Shown in pieces: positions 24,753-33,837 of a stretch of DNA of 64,000 bases. How positions within the stretch are numbered: the first letter of the stretch is position 1; the number at the start of each line of letters is the position of its first letter. The position numbers were made by a program, and so were the translations under genes. The stretch is from the NCBI RefSeq assembly GCF_005938125.1, contig NZ_VCQN01000003.1:372001-436000 (forward strand), read 5' to 3'. The DNA comes from Bacillus sp. BHET2. Lineage in GTDB: Bacteria > Bacillota > Bacilli > Bacillales > Bacillaceae_B. The notes under the pieces were generated by a model. That model did no database searches and was not told the DNA's origin. It saw only the letters and a list, made by a program, of their open reading frames with translations.

Positions 24753-24818
24753 TGCTTAAGAAATCGAGTCAAAATGTGAATTGATTCCTTCATTTTATTT
24801 AGAGGAGAGGTGACCATA

Positions 24819-25316
24819 ATGAATCCAGAAATCATCCAATTAGAAGAGAAAAAACTGATCGGAAAATCGAGAACCATGTCTTTAGCAGGCGACACCACGA
24901 AAGAACTCTGGCAAAGCTTCATGCCCAACTGGAAGTCTATCCCTCATCGTGTAGATGAAAAATTATATAATATGAAGATATTTGAACCTGGTTTCGATGT
25001 GAAGCGATTGACCCCCTCCACTCCGTTTCAAAAATGGGCAGCAGTAGAGGTCGAGGCCTTTGGAGAGGATGTAAAAGGGATGGAGGCACACGAGATAATG
25101 GGTGGGTTGTACGCCATGTTCCTACACCACGGTCCCGCAAGCCACTTCCATGAAACCCTTCAATACATATATGATGTATGGATGCCATCTTCAAACTACC
25201 AACTAGACGACCGCGAGCACTTCGAACGCTTTGACCAACACTACCACCCAAGAGACCCAAACGCAATTGAAGAAGTATGGATTCCAATCAAGAGAGGGAC
25301 GGACCTCACATTTTAA
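24819..25316 (+). CDS. GyrI-like / effector-binding domain protein
   Basis: A 165-residue protein of the GyrI-like small-molecule-binding superfamily (the effector domain of BmrR/Rob-type regulators, here without a DNA-binding part). Typical features: the opening EEKKLIGKS strand, KWAAVEVEAF, and the closing IEEVWIPIK strand. ATG at 24819 is chosen because AGAGGAGAGG is well spaced for it; a GTG nine bases earlier overlaps the ribosome binding site. The last six residues (RGTDLTF region) come from an inserted GGGACGGACC repeat, so the native protein likely ended soon after WIPIK. Ligand unknown. Confidence 0.78.
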   Translation: MNPEIIQLEEKKLIGKSRTMSLAGDTTKELWQSFMPNWKSIPHRVDEKLYNMKIFEPGFDVKRLTPSTPFQKWAAVEVEAFGEDVKGMEAHEIMGGLYAMFLHHGPASHFHETLQYIYDVWMPSSNYQLDDREHFERFDQHYHPRDPNAIEEVWIPIKRGTDLTF

Positions 25317-25370
25317 TAAGAAAACCAAGAGGGACGGGCCTTCATTTGCAAAAATGAAGGTCCGTCCCTC
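25294..25370. repeat. GGGACGGACCT repeat pair (half-unit plus full hairpin)
   Basis: A half-unit GAGGGACGGACCT (25294-25306) forms the 3' end of the GyrI-like gene. A full hairpin follows: GAGGGACGGGCCTTCATTT (25329-25347) with AAATGAAGGTCCGTCCCTC (to 25370). The hairpin lies between two convergent genes and can terminate both. Confidence 0.85.
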
Positions 25371-25372
25371 TG

Positions 25373-26275
25373 CTATAATTGGTTCAATTGGTTGTCGATG
25401 GTGTTGAAGTAGTTGATCATGAATGGGTGGAATTGTTTGGCGGTTTTGGTGAAGTGCCTTCGTTTTGACCAGCCGAGTCCGATGGTCCGCTGGCAGGTCG
25501 GGTTTTTGATTCTGATTTTATGTGGGAAGGGATTGCGTCTATTCATCCATGATATGGCTGGGATGAAGGCGATTCCGAGTCCCTGTCTGACAAGATCACC
25601 GATTACGCCGGGTTCATCCCCTTCAAATGAAATCACAGGGGAGAAGCCGGCTTTCAGACAGAATTCATCGGTTAGGCTCCGTAGTCCATACCCTGTATTC
25701 ATACTGATGAACGGTTCGTCCTTTACTTCGATCAAATCGATTTCATCTCTGTCCTCAAACCGATGGCCGGGAGGAACAATTAGGAAGATTTCCTCTGTCA
25801 TCAAGGGCTCCCAAACAATGTCCTCATCTTCCCCCAACGGGATGGAAGAGATGCAGAAATCGATTTCCCCATTTTTTAACTGCTTCTTCATTTCAGTCAT
25901 AGAGTGGACGAATTGTTGAAACCTGACATGAGGATTGTCTTTCAAGAAAGCCCCGATTAAATCTGGAAGCACTCGAGGAATCGTAACAGCCATTCGGATG
26001 GTATGTTCTTCTACCTTCATTCCCTCAAGGATTTCCCTTTTCCCTTCATTGATTTCCATGAATACACGTTCGACCCGATTCAGAAACAGTTTTCCAAAGT
26101 GGTTCAATTTAATCTGACGGTTTTGTCTTTCAAATAAAGGGACGCCAAGATCCTCTTCCAAACGGGAGATCGTTTTACTGAGGGAGGGCTGGGCGATTCT
26201 CAATTCCTCGGCGGCCCTTGTCATATGTTCCAATCGGGCAACGGTTTGAAAGTAATGCAACTGAAGTAATTCCAT
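25373..26275 (-). CDS. LysR-family regulator, divergent from yhgE
   Basis: A 300-residue LysR-type regulator. HTH at about 17-45 (MTRAAEELRIAQPSLSKTIS), then RLEEDLGVPLFERQNRQI, then the periplasmic-binding-like effector domain. The start is set at the ATG at 26275, which follows AAAAGGAATGATGGC; the longer frame to 26311 adds a non-LysR N-terminus. Divergent from the YhgE-type membrane protein gene across a 118-bp gap, so it probably regulates that gene and itself. Ligand unknown. Confidence 0.88.
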   Translation of the reverse strand: MELLQLHYFQTVARLEHMTRAAEELRIAQPSLSKTISRLEEDLGVPLFERQNRQIKLNHFGKLFLNRVERVFMEINEGKREILEGMKVEEHTIRMAVTIPRVLPDLIGAFLKDNPHVRFQQFVHSMTEMKKQLKNGEIDFCISSIPLGEDEDIVWEPLMTEEIFLIVPPGHRFEDRDEIDLIEVKDEPFISMNTGYGLRSLTDEFCLKAGFSPVISFEGDEPGVIGDLVRQGLGIAFIPAISWMNRRNPFPHKIRIKNPTCQRTIGLGWSKRRHFTKTAKQFHPFMINYFNTIDNQLNQL

Positions 26276-26393
26276 GCCATCATTCCTTTTTATAGATTTG
26301 AAGCTATGCATATATAACTAATTATGTATTATACATTATCATTATATCCCTTTATGATAAACAAATGTAAATATGTAGGTAAGGGAGTTTCTT

Positions 26394-28394
26394 ATGAAAG
26401 CATTCAGGTTAATTTTTCAAGATTTAAAAGCGATGCTCAGCCATAAACATAGAAGAATCGCTCTGGGGTTTCTTCTTTTAGTTCCATTAATATATTCTGG
26501 ATTGTTCCTTTCAGGCTACTGGAACCCCTATGGGAAGCTAGAGCAACTACCTGTTGCCGTGGTTGATGAAGACCAGGGGGCAATCATGGAGGGTGAACAG
26601 GTAGAAGCGGGGAAGGATTTTGTGAAAGAGCTGAAGAGGACAAGGGACCTGAATTTCCAATTTGTCTCTTCCTCTAAGGCGGACGAGGGATTGAAGAATG
26701 GCGCGTACTATATGGTCGTGACTATACCCGAGGACTTTTCCGCTAAGGTGAGCACGCTGATGGACGAGAATCCGCAGCCAGCCCAACTGTTATATAAAGA
26801 CAACCCGGGTAAGAACTTCGTAGCTTCTCAAATCGGTTTAAGTGCTACGGAGAAAATGAAGAACAAACTGTCTGACACCATTTCGAAATCCTATGCGGAG
26901 GGGGTGTTCTCAAAGTTCGAGGAACTGGGAGAGGGCTTAACGGAAGCTAGTGAAGGCGCAAGTCGATTACACGAAGGGGTTGCAGATGAGAAAGAGGGAA
27001 TGGATACTCTTGCAGCTGGTATCAACGACCTGGATGCAGGATCAAACCAGCTTCTATCAGGAAGTGAAAAGCTGTCTTCTAGTGCCAGTTCTCTTGAAAG
27101 TGGTCTCCACAACCTTGATTCAAGCTCAGCTCAATTAGCCGGTGGAATGGCGAGTTTATCACAAAAGAGCGGAAAAATGAGTGCGAGTGCCGATCAGTTG
27201 ACGAACCAAACCAAGCAGCTGGCCGGTTCAGAGAGCAAGTTGCAGCAACAGCAATCGGAAGCGAAATCGACGGCTCAACAACTGCAGAACCGATTAAAAG
27301 AATACCAGGCAACACATACAGAGGCGAAGAATGATCCAGAATTCGCGCGGATTCAAGCCTTATCTGAAAAATTATCAACCTCTACAGTGGAGCTTGAAAG
27401 CAATCACGCGAAGATTCAGCAAAATGCAGAACAACTGGCTGGAGGACAGAGCAAGCTTAACCAGGGATTCACTCAATTTGCTGACAAACTGAATCAAGTT
27501 TCCAGCGGAGCAGCCGAATTAGCGTCGGGAACTTCGACAATCTCTTCAGGATTTGCTGACTGGAACAAGGGATTTAGAACCTTGACTGCTGGAATCGACC
27601 GCTTTTCGAATGGAAGTGACAAACTTACTTCAGGGGTTAATAGTTTGAATAATGGCTTGACAGGGCTTGAAACAGGATCTGGTGAATTATCGGTGAAGCT
27701 CGCTGATGCAGCAGATGAAACATCAGCCGTTCATCCAACGGACAAGCTGTCATCTATGTTTTCTAATCCTGTTCAACTCGTGAAATCCAATCTTTCTGAG
27801 GTACCGAACTATGGAACCGGGATTGCCCCTTATTTCTTATCATTGGCACTATATGTCGGTGGAATCATGGCGGCGAATATTTTGCCCCTTGGCAGAAGGA
27901 ATGACTTACGGGTGAATGGGACCACTCATTTCATCAATAAACTAGGACTGGTCTGTTCCATTGGATTCATCCAGGCACTAATCGTGGATATTGTCCTTCT
28001 ATTTGGTTTCCATTTGGAAGTGGTCAATATACCGTTATTTGTCCTCTCGAGTGTCATCGTTTCCTTTACGTTCATGACCTTTATCTTCATGCTGATCACC
28101 GTATTCGGATTCGTAGGGAAGTTCCTGGCCGTTACTTTCCTTGTTCTTCAACTGGCGACATGTGGAGGGACATTCCCAAGGGATTTAAATGCACCGATCA
28201 TGAGGGCGATTGGCGAGAATTTACCGATGGCTCACTCATTAAGCAGCTTCCAGGAAGTCATTACTCTAGGTGACTTTACTCAATTGACACACCAGTTATG
28301 GATTCTGTTTGCATACTTGTCTGTAGCAGGCGGAATCGCCTGGTTCACAAGCCATCTTCAGCACTCGAAAACGGTTGAAGTAGCTAACGGATAA
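26394..28394 (+). CDS. yhgE: YhgE/Pip-family membrane protein
   Basis: A 666-residue protein with the YhgE/Pip layout: one N-terminal helix (about 23-41), a conserved extracytoplasmic segment (LPVAVVDEDQGA near 52-63), a long coiled/heptad-like middle (about 170-450) rich in repeated ASGxxxLxxG-like turns, and about five C-terminal helices (about 480-655) resembling ABC-2-type permeases. Relatives include the phage-infection protein Pip and EsaA-like components of ESX/T7 secretion. No secretion locus is nearby. Divergent LysR gene upstream, strong terminator downstream. Function in Bacillus is poorly defined. Confidence 0.85.
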   Translation: MKAFRLIFQDLKAMLSHKHRRIALGFLLLVPLIYSGLFLSGYWNPYGKLEQLPVAVVDEDQGAIMEGEQVEAGKDFVKELKRTRDLNFQFVSSSKADEGLKNGAYYMVVTIPEDFSAKVSTLMDENPQPAQLLYKDNPGKNFVASQIGLSATEKMKNKLSDTISKSYAEGVFSKFEELGEGLTEASEGASRLHEGVADEKEGMDTLAAGINDLDAGSNQLLSGSEKLSSSASSLESGLHNLDSSSAQLAGGMASLSQKSGKMSASADQLTNQTKQLAGSESKLQQQQSEAKSTAQQLQNRLKEYQATHTEAKNDPEFARIQALSEKLSTSTVELESNHAKIQQNAEQLAGGQSKLNQGFTQFADKLNQVSSGAAELASGTSTISSGFADWNKGFRTLTAGIDRFSNGSDKLTSGVNSLNNGLTGLETGSGELSVKLADAADETSAVHPTDKLSSMFSNPVQLVKSNLSEVPNYGTGIAPYFLSLALYVGGIMAANILPLGRRNDLRVNGTTHFINKLGLVCSIGFIQALIVDIVLLFGFHLEVVNIPLFVLSSVIVSFTFMTFIFMLITVFGFVGKFLAVTFLVLQLATCGGTFPRDLNAPIMRAIGENLPMAHSLSSFQEVITLGDFTQLTHQLWILFAYLSVAGGIAWFTSHLQHSKTVEVANG

Positions 28395-28437
28395 AAAAAT
28401 GCCTGTCTCCCTTTAAAAAGGGGGCAGGCATTTTTTT
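28392..28437 (+). terminator. terminator of yhgE
   Basis: AAAAAATGCCTGTCTCCCTT and the matching GGGGGCAGGCATTTTTTT; very strong, with T-run. Confidence 0.9.
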
Positions 28438-28441
28438 ATTA

Positions 28442-28957
28442 GGCTCTTTTCACAAAGATTGTTGTTTTCTAAACATAGGAGCTGCTGCCAAGGCTCTGTC
28501 TATGAGTGAGTGCGATAGATGGTGAGGGGAACGGCTTCGCTTTCCGGCGGACGAACGGCCAAGCCTCCTCAGCTGCGCTTCCGGGGTCTCGGCACGCCCG
28601 TTTTTCCGCAGGAGTCTACGCCGTTCCCCTCACCATCTAAAAGAGATATCGTGACAGAGCTTAATAGTGAAAAAAAACGAATGAAATAATGTCTTCCTAT
28701 TCAAGCTAAAATCGACCACTTCACACGTTGAAAAATGATGTTTTCTAGAAATGTTTGGTATTAGATTCATCATCATGCTTAGAAAGTTGATTGTAGCGGA
28801 AGGTGCTCGACTCCTGCGGGAATTGCGGGAAAGTTGAGACCCCGCAGGGCAAAGCCTGAGGAGGCTCAACTCACGCCCCGCGGAAAGCGAGCACCTGCAG
28901 CGGAAATCAACCACCACTCGCTACCTTAAACAGCAACAAAGTTTACGAAAAGAGCTT
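28442..28957. mobile_element. MITE-like composite repeat element, ~516 bp
   Basis: The outer ends are imperfect inverted repeats: GGCTCTTTTCACAAAGATTG on the left against AGCTCTTTTCGTAAACTTTG read inward from the right. A possible 7-bp target duplication TTTATTA flanks it (28435-28441 and 28958-28964). Inside are two further palindromic modules. 28518-28636 has perfect 18-bp ends (GATGGTGAGGGGAACGGC). 28787-28912 has GGTGCTCG/CGAGCACC ends and a GC-rich core typical of repeats scattered in many Bacillaceae. No transposase. A deletion derivative lies at 58282-58488. The right target repeat includes the stop codon of the ykrK-like gene. Confidence 0.65.
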
Positions 28958-28961
28958 TTTA

Positions 28962-29672
28962 TTAAGATAAAGCATCGGTCACATATTTTTGTGTAGCAGT
29001 CTGGTAAAACCCAGCCTGTACCGTGAGCACCGATACGATCATAACATTCAGTACGATGTTGAGGTTCTCTTCCTTAATCCCGTCAAAGGAGGATAACATG
29101 GCCTTGCATTCATGATGAAGAAACTGATCAATCAATTCATTGACAGAACCTTGGGCAGAAGTCTTCATTACGGGCAATGGCCGGTGATGAATCTGATCAA
29201 AAACGGATGCATAAGCAAGATAAAGATCTGTGGGATTGACGATGTCATCCGTACGATCATCAATGTTGTTGAACACAAGCGTCAAGATCTTCCGGATCGA
29301 TTCGAAATCCAATGTCGCCTTGAGGTCTTCGACGATGAACAACATAGCAGCTTGTTCCACGGTGTATTTCTTACCGAGCTGAGGGGATCCGATCAATCCT
29401 CTAACATCCCGCTTCACCCAGTTCTGTACGGTGCTTTGGGGGAAGTTAGTGAATTCGATCAAGTTGCCCAGGGAGACGATTTCATTGAGGGAAAAACCGC
29501 ATTCACCTTTAGTGGGCTTGAGGAGCTTTTGAATAATCGGAGGCATGTCATTCTTTTTATCTGAAACCGTCCACGCTTCCTGAAGCACATCGATTGGGGA
29601 TATGTCATTTGATGCGTTCAGTGAGAGCAGGAAGTCGGCCATATTCTTTCGTGTCAGATTAAACGTTTTCAT
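28962..29672 (-). CDS. ykrK: DUF1836 regulator, YkrK-like repressor of htpX
   Basis: A 236-residue DUF1836 protein. A MerR-like winged helix is visible at about residues 60-105 (FSLNEIVSLGNLIEFTNFPQ, then STVQNWVKRD), and the helical remainder probably dimerises. It is divergent from htpX, exactly as B. subtilis ykrK, which encodes a repressor of htpX. A GTTCATATGAAC operator candidate lies just behind the htpX promoter. Naming rests on synteny and domain type. Its stop codon lies inside the right flank of the MITE-like element. Confidence 0.75.
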   Translation of the reverse strand: MKTFNLTRKNMADFLLSLNASNDISPIDVLQEAWTVSDKKNDMPPIIQKLLKPTKGECGFSLNEIVSLGNLIEFTNFPQSTVQNWVKRDVRGLIGSPQLGKKYTVEQAAMLFIVEDLKATLDFESIRKILTLVFNNIDDRTDDIVNPTDLYLAYASVFDQIHHRPLPVMKTSAQGSVNELIDQFLHHECKAMLSSFDGIKEENLNIVLNVMIVSVLTVQAGFYQTATQKYVTDALS

Positions 29673-29751
29673 CGTGAATACCCCGTCTCTTTTGCAAATA
29701 TCTTCTTCTATACTACTGGTTCGACAGGGTCACGTCAATTTCACCTTTGAC

Positions 29752-29806
29752 TTGTATTTTATCAAAAAAGGATTTATAATAGGTTCATATACAGGTTCAT
29801 ATGAAC
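29752..29806 (+). promoter_or_regulatory. htpX promoter with candidate YkrK operator
   Basis: TTGTAT (29752-29757), 17-base spacer, TATAAT (29775-29780). Immediately downstream a direct copy GGTTCATATA (29782) and a perfect palindrome GTTCATATGAAC (29795-29806) cover the expected transcription start. A repressor bound here would block htpX initiation. Confidence 0.65.
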
Positions 29807-29830
29807 TTGAAATAGGAGTGGAGAGACAAG

Positions 29831-30712
29831 ATGGGAAAACGTATATTTTACTTCCTTTTAACGAACGTATTAGTATTACTGACAATAAGTATCATTTTTT
29901 CAATCACAGGAGCCGGGAATTACATCACTGCTTCAGGTGGACTTGATTTAGGGGCACTACTGGTATTCAGTGCAATTATCGGTTTCTCTGGATCGTTCAT
30001 TTCACTCGCCATGTCACGCTGGATGGCGAAGAAGATGATGGGTGTCCGAGTGGTAGATCCGAATGGAGCGTTGTCTTCTGAGGAGCAAACCGTTGTCGAG
30101 AAGGTTCATCGCTTATCAAGAGCGGCAGGTCTCACGCATATGCCTGAAGTGGGGATCTATCAATCTCCTGAAGTAAATGCCTTCGCGACTGGTCCTTCGA
30201 AGAAGCGGTCACTGGTAGCCGTTTCAACTGGACTGCTTCGTGAAATGGATGATGATGCGGTTGAAGGCGTCATCGCCCATGAGATTGCTCACATAGCGAA
30301 CGGAGATATGGTGACAATGACCCTGCTGCAAGGTGTGGTCAATACATTCGTTGTCTTCCTGGCAAGAATCGCCGCTTGGATTGCATCACGTTTTGCAAGG
30401 GAAGAGATGGCACCGATCGTGCATTTCATTGCTGTGATCGTGTTCCAAATCGTCTTCTCGATCCTTGGAAGTCTGGTTGTCTTTGCTTATTCACGCCATC
30501 GTGAGTATCATGCAGACCGCGGTGGAGCGGATCTTGCAGGTAAGGATAAAATGGTCCATGCCCTTCGCATGTTGAAAGGTTATACAAGCCGCATGAAGGG
30601 TGAAGATGACACGGCCATTTCCACATTGAAAATTAATGGAAAAAGAAAATCCGCGATGTTTTCGACGCACCCTGATTTAGATGATCGGATCAGTCGTTTA
30701 GAAGCGAAATAA
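29831..30712 (+). CDS. htpX: membrane zinc metalloprotease HtpX
   Basis: A 293-residue M48B protease for membrane-protein quality control. Two N-terminal helices (about 8-28 and 38-62), the catalytic H150-E151-x-x-H154 ([11 protein letters not shown]), two more helices (about 163-185 and 196-218), and the third zinc ligand E225 (SRHREYHAD). It degrades damaged or misfolded membrane proteins, working with FtsH. Start after GGAGTGGAGAG. Divergent from the ykrK-like repressor. Confidence 0.93.
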   Translation: MGKRIFYFLLTNVLVLLTISIIFSITGAGNYITASGGLDLGALLVFSAIIGFSGSFISLAMSRWMAKKMMGVRVVDPNGALSSEEQTVVEKVHRLSRAAGLTHMPEVGIYQSPEVNAFATGPSKKRSLVAVSTGLLREMDDDAVEGVIAHEIAHIANGDMVTMTLLQGVVNTFVVFLARIAAWIASRFAREEMAPIVHFIAVIVFQIVFSILGSLVVFAYSRHREYHADRGGADLAGKDKMVHALRMLKGYTSRMKGEDDTAISTLKINGKRKSAMFSTHPDLDDRISRLEAK

Positions 30713-30719
30713 TAGAATG

Positions 30720-30762
30720 AAAAGGTGCCTGACCCCGGAATGGGGGTCAGGCACCTTTTTTA
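30720..30762 (+). terminator. terminator of htpX
   Basis: AAAAGGTGCCTGACCCC and GGGGTCAGGCACCTTTTTT arms; a perfect stem around GGAAT or TGG. Confidence 0.9.
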
Positions 30763-30939
30763 GTGTGTGGAAGAGATCTGAGTTTAAAGATGAAAATCTT
30801 ATTGAAAAAATTGATTCATAGCATTCATTATTTTATAGGAGACTTCTTTTAGTATAGATCCGACCAACTCTTTTCCCCCCTGCCGTGACCATTTGTCCAA
30901 GCAGTGAATATTTTACTAGTAGAAGGGGTGATAGGTTAG

Positions 30940-32127
30940 ATGGCAAAAGCTAGTGAATTATTAATTGCTTTAGACGATGGTCATGGAATCGGGACAGCTG
31001 GTAAACGGACACCTTTTATTAAGTCGATTGGCAGGCAGATCCATGAAAATGAGTTCAATGAGAAAGTGACGTTATATTTGAAAGCGGAACTTGAGAGGTG
31101 TGGATTCAGGACGCTGCTTACAGCTCCTACAGATGAAGATACACCTCTGAAAGCACGCACGGGTATCGCTAATTCCATGGGGGCGCATGCACTGGTTTCA
31201 AACCACTATAATGCATTCGATGGGAAATTCGATGGTCCTGGTAAGGATTCGGAAGGTCATTCACTTCATATCTACTTTAATGATGTGAATGATAGAAGGC
31301 TGGCTGAAGCGATTGCGAAATACTTGAGACAGGGCACGAAACAAGTGTACCGAGGCATTATTGAGCAGAATCTTCATATGACGAGGGAGTTCAATGGCCC
31401 TGCTGTTCTTGTGGAGAATGGCTTCATGGATAATGAGAGAGAAGCGTTGCTCATGATCAATGAGGATTTCCAGCGGGAAACCGCCAGGGAACAAGCGAGG
31501 GGAATCTGTGATTTCTTCGGCGTCCCATATGTAGCTGCAACAAGTGGTGGGAACGTGGTCATTCCTCCTAAAACGGATGTGAAAGATGTATCGACCAGTG
31601 AAAACTTCACCGGTAAACGAGTGGAGAGCATTTACAAGGGTAGTGAAGGTTTGGACTTTTACAGTCGACCGACATTTAATGACGCCTTCCGTGCAGGGAT
31701 CTTGAAGTATCAATATGGGTTCCCCACCATCTTAAGGAAATTAAAGGTAGAAGGGGCCTATATGTATGAGGTCAAGAACTCAAGGGGACATGTGTATTAT
31801 GTAACGGCAGCTCCGGAATTTGTGAGGGTGGAAGGAATCAGCCAATCCTCTGGTGGACAAGTATCCCCATCCACTTCGAATTCATCATCAGGCGGTCCGA
31901 TAGCGGTCGGGAAGATCAGTATTATAGGTGTAGCGGATGCTGCCATCATACAAGATCGACCAGATCGTTTAAATTCTAAAGATTTAGGCACAATCGCAAA
32001 GGGCAGGACCATTGAGGTCACCGGATCCGTCCGTGGGAACAATAGTAGTTCAGGATATTGGGAGGTTATTTATAACGGAAAGAGAGCATATATTACTGGA
32101 GAATTTGGCCGGTATCAATCCTATTAA
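30940..32127 (+). CDS. N-acetylmuramoyl-L-alanine amidase (Amidase_3), endolysin-like
   Basis: A 395-residue peptidoglycan amidase. The Amidase_3 catalytic domain fills about 1-190, with zinc ligands H15 (LDDGHG), E38 (HENEFN) and H89 (VSNHYNA) and the catalytic E160 (VLVENGF). A first SH3-like wall-binding module follows (about 212-300), then a Ser/Gly-rich linker (about 300-325), then a second SH3-like module (about 327-395). There is no signal peptide and no membrane segment, which is the layout of phage endolysins and spore or mother-cell hydrolases. No holin or phage gene is near. GAAGGGGTG precedes the ATG. Confidence 0.85.
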   Translation: MAKASELLIALDDGHGIGTAGKRTPFIKSIGRQIHENEFNEKVTLYLKAELERCGFRTLLTAPTDEDTPLKARTGIANSMGAHALVSNHYNAFDGKFDGPGKDSEGHSLHIYFNDVNDRRLAEAIAKYLRQGTKQVYRGIIEQNLHMTREFNGPAVLVENGFMDNEREALLMINEDFQRETAREQARGICDFFGVPYVAATSGGNVVIPPKTDVKDVSTSENFTGKRVESIYKGSEGLDFYSRPTFNDAFRAGILKYQYGFPTILRKLKVEGAYMYEVKNSRGHVYYVTAAPEFVRVEGISQSSGGQVSPSTSNSSSGGPIAVGKISIIGVADAAIIQDRPDRLNSKDLGTIAKGRTIEVTGSVRGNNSSSGYWEVIYNGKRAYITGEFGRYQSY

Positions 32128-32145
32128 TCTTCTATGGTGATCTTT

Positions 32146-32181
32146 GGAGGTCCGTCCCTCGAATTCGAGGGACGGACCTCC
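32146..32181. repeat. perfect 36-bp palindrome of the GGGACGGACCT family
   Basis: GGAGGTCCGTCCCTC meets its complement through the GAATTC centre with no loop mismatch: the most complete copy of the family here. Lacks a T-run. Confidence 0.9.
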
Positions 32182-32314
32182 ATTTTGATTCTTGGCCACA
32201 ATTGGTCTCTTAGTTTACTGATAGAAGGTAATTGTCCACAACACTCAGTTGCATTCCCCCTCCATTTTTAATAAAGTATAGAGTTAGAGAGCATGTTGAA
32301 GGAGGATTCAGAAA

Positions 32315-33703
32315 TTGACGAATACCAAACCAGAAACAATGGTTGTGACTATAGAAGAGTTAGATCGAAAGGGTTCGGGACAGGCTGTGACCTGGCGTGA
32401 GAATGAACTTGGGAATCCGAAGAAATTAAGGCTGACGTTGCCGCAGACTCTTCCAGGTGAAAAGGTTCGTGTGACGGTTGATCAGCCGGACCGAAGAAGA
32501 AGAAAAGCGGTGCCGGATGAAATTCTGGAAGCCCACCCAGAAAGAACAGCGCCTCCATGTCCACACTTTGAACGTTGTGGAGGATGTGTTTGGCAGCATT
32601 GGGACTACGAAGGGCAGTTGAAGCAAAAGACAGGTCATGTGAAGGATGCCCTAATAGAGCAAGGTTTTGATCCGAACTTGGTCCAGGATACGATGGGAAT
32701 GGAAGAGCCTTGGCGTTATCGTAATAAGATGGAATTTACGTTTTCACCGGAAGGAGCTCTTGGGCTGCATGAACAAGGAAATTTCCGCAAGATCATTTCA
32801 CTTGAAACATGCTTGATCGCGAGCGAACAGATGGTAGAAGCCGCAATGGAAGTAGCCGATTGGGTGAAGGATCATCATCTATCCGGATACAATAAGGACA
32901 AGCACGAAGGCTTACTACGGCACTTAATGGTACGTCAATCGTTTGCGACTGGTGAATTAATGCTCGCATTGTTTGCAACGGAAGCACCGGGAGCTCATGA
33001 AGAAGCCGTGGATGATTTAATGAAGCGGATAGAGAAGAATTTCCCACATGTGAAGAGCTTACTATGGCTCGAAAACACAGCATGGGCAGACCGTACTCAA
33101 GCAGAAGAAATTCATCTTCTTGCCGGCCGCGACTTTATCTATGATGAAATGGACGGCTATCGATTCCGTCTCTGGTTTGATACGTTTTTCCAAACGAATC
33201 CGACACAGGCACAGAAACTCGTGGACTTGGCGATTGAAATGGGACAGCCGAAGGAAACAGAAAAAATGATCGACCTTTTCTGTGGAGTGGGAACATTCTC
33301 TCTTCCATTTGCGAGCAGAGTCGGTGAACTTGCCGGCATAGAAATCGTCGAGAGTTCGATTGAATCAGCAAAGAGAAATGCGGATGATAATGGCATTTCG
33401 AATACAACATTCCTCGCTAAGGATGCGAGAAAAGGAATCGACGAGATGCTGGAGAGCTTTGGTCACCCACAGCTATTGATGCTTGATCCACCACGTTCGG
33501 GTGCAGGAGGAAAGGTGATGAGACGGATTGGGAGAGCTCAACCGGAGCGTATTGTGTACGTATCTTGTAACCCTGATACCTTTGCGACGGATGTCAAGGA
33601 GCTGGAACCATTTGGCTACACGCTCGATGGGGTTCAACCTGTGGATCTGTTTCCTCATACCGTGCATGTTGAATGTGTAGCAACATTAACCTTAAACAAA
33701 TAA
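32315..33703 (+). CDS. rlmD: 23S rRNA (uracil-C5)-methyltransferase, RlmD/TrmA family
   Basis: A 462-residue RNA m5U methyltransferase. N-terminal TRAM domain (about 8-72). Iron-sulfur cysteines in CPHFERCGGC (about 85-94), plus C170 in LETCLIAS. SAM-binding IDLFCGVGTFSLPFA (about 326-340), LDPPRSGAGG (about 390), and the catalytic Cys in YVSCNPDTFATD (about 414). It methylates a uridine of 23S rRNA; in B. subtilis one enzyme of this type (YefA, RlmCD) modifies both U747 and U1939. TTG start with AAGGAGG at nine bases. Own terminator follows. Confidence 0.9.
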   Translation: MTNTKPETMVVTIEELDRKGSGQAVTWRENELGNPKKLRLTLPQTLPGEKVRVTVDQPDRRRRKAVPDEILEAHPERTAPPCPHFERCGGCVWQHWDYEGQLKQKTGHVKDALIEQGFDPNLVQDTMGMEEPWRYRNKMEFTFSPEGALGLHEQGNFRKIISLETCLIASEQMVEAAMEVADWVKDHHLSGYNKDKHEGLLRHLMVRQSFATGELMLALFATEAPGAHEEAVDDLMKRIEKNFPHVKSLLWLENTAWADRTQAEEIHLLAGRDFIYDEMDGYRFRLWFDTFFQTNPTQAQKLVDLAIEMGQPKETEKMIDLFCGVGTFSLPFASRVGELAGIEIVESSIESAKRNADDNGISNTTFLAKDARKGIDEMLESFGHPQLLMLDPPRSGAGGKVMRRIGRAQPERIVYVSCNPDTFATDVKELEPFGYTLDGVQPVDLFPHTVHVECVATLTLNK

Positions 33704-33737
33704 CCGGGACGAAAGGGATAGATTTGTTGTCCTGCTT

Positions 33738-33774
33738 GAAAATACCTGACTCATATGGAGTCGGGTATTTTTGT
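33738..33774 (+). terminator. terminator of rlmD
   Basis: AAAATACCTGACTC and GAGTCGGGTATTTTT arms, strong stem and T-run. Confidence 0.88.
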
Positions 33775-33796
33775 TGTTTAGGTTATTTCAACATGT

Positions 33797-33830
33797 GAGG
33801 GACGGACCTTGAAATACAGGTCCGTCCCTC
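33797..33830 (-). terminator. GGGACGGACCT palindrome ending the lipoprotein/permease operon
   Basis: GAGGGACGGACCT and AGGTCCGTCCCTC around an 8-base loop, seven bases beyond the stop of the leftward lipoprotein gene. Family repeat used as a hairpin at an operon end. Confidence 0.75.
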
Positions 33831-33837
33831 AAACAAT

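Noticed and set aside
28630..28917. 95-codon minus-strand frame
   Set aside because: Lies wholly in the GC-rich module of the MITE-like element and has no ribosome binding site.
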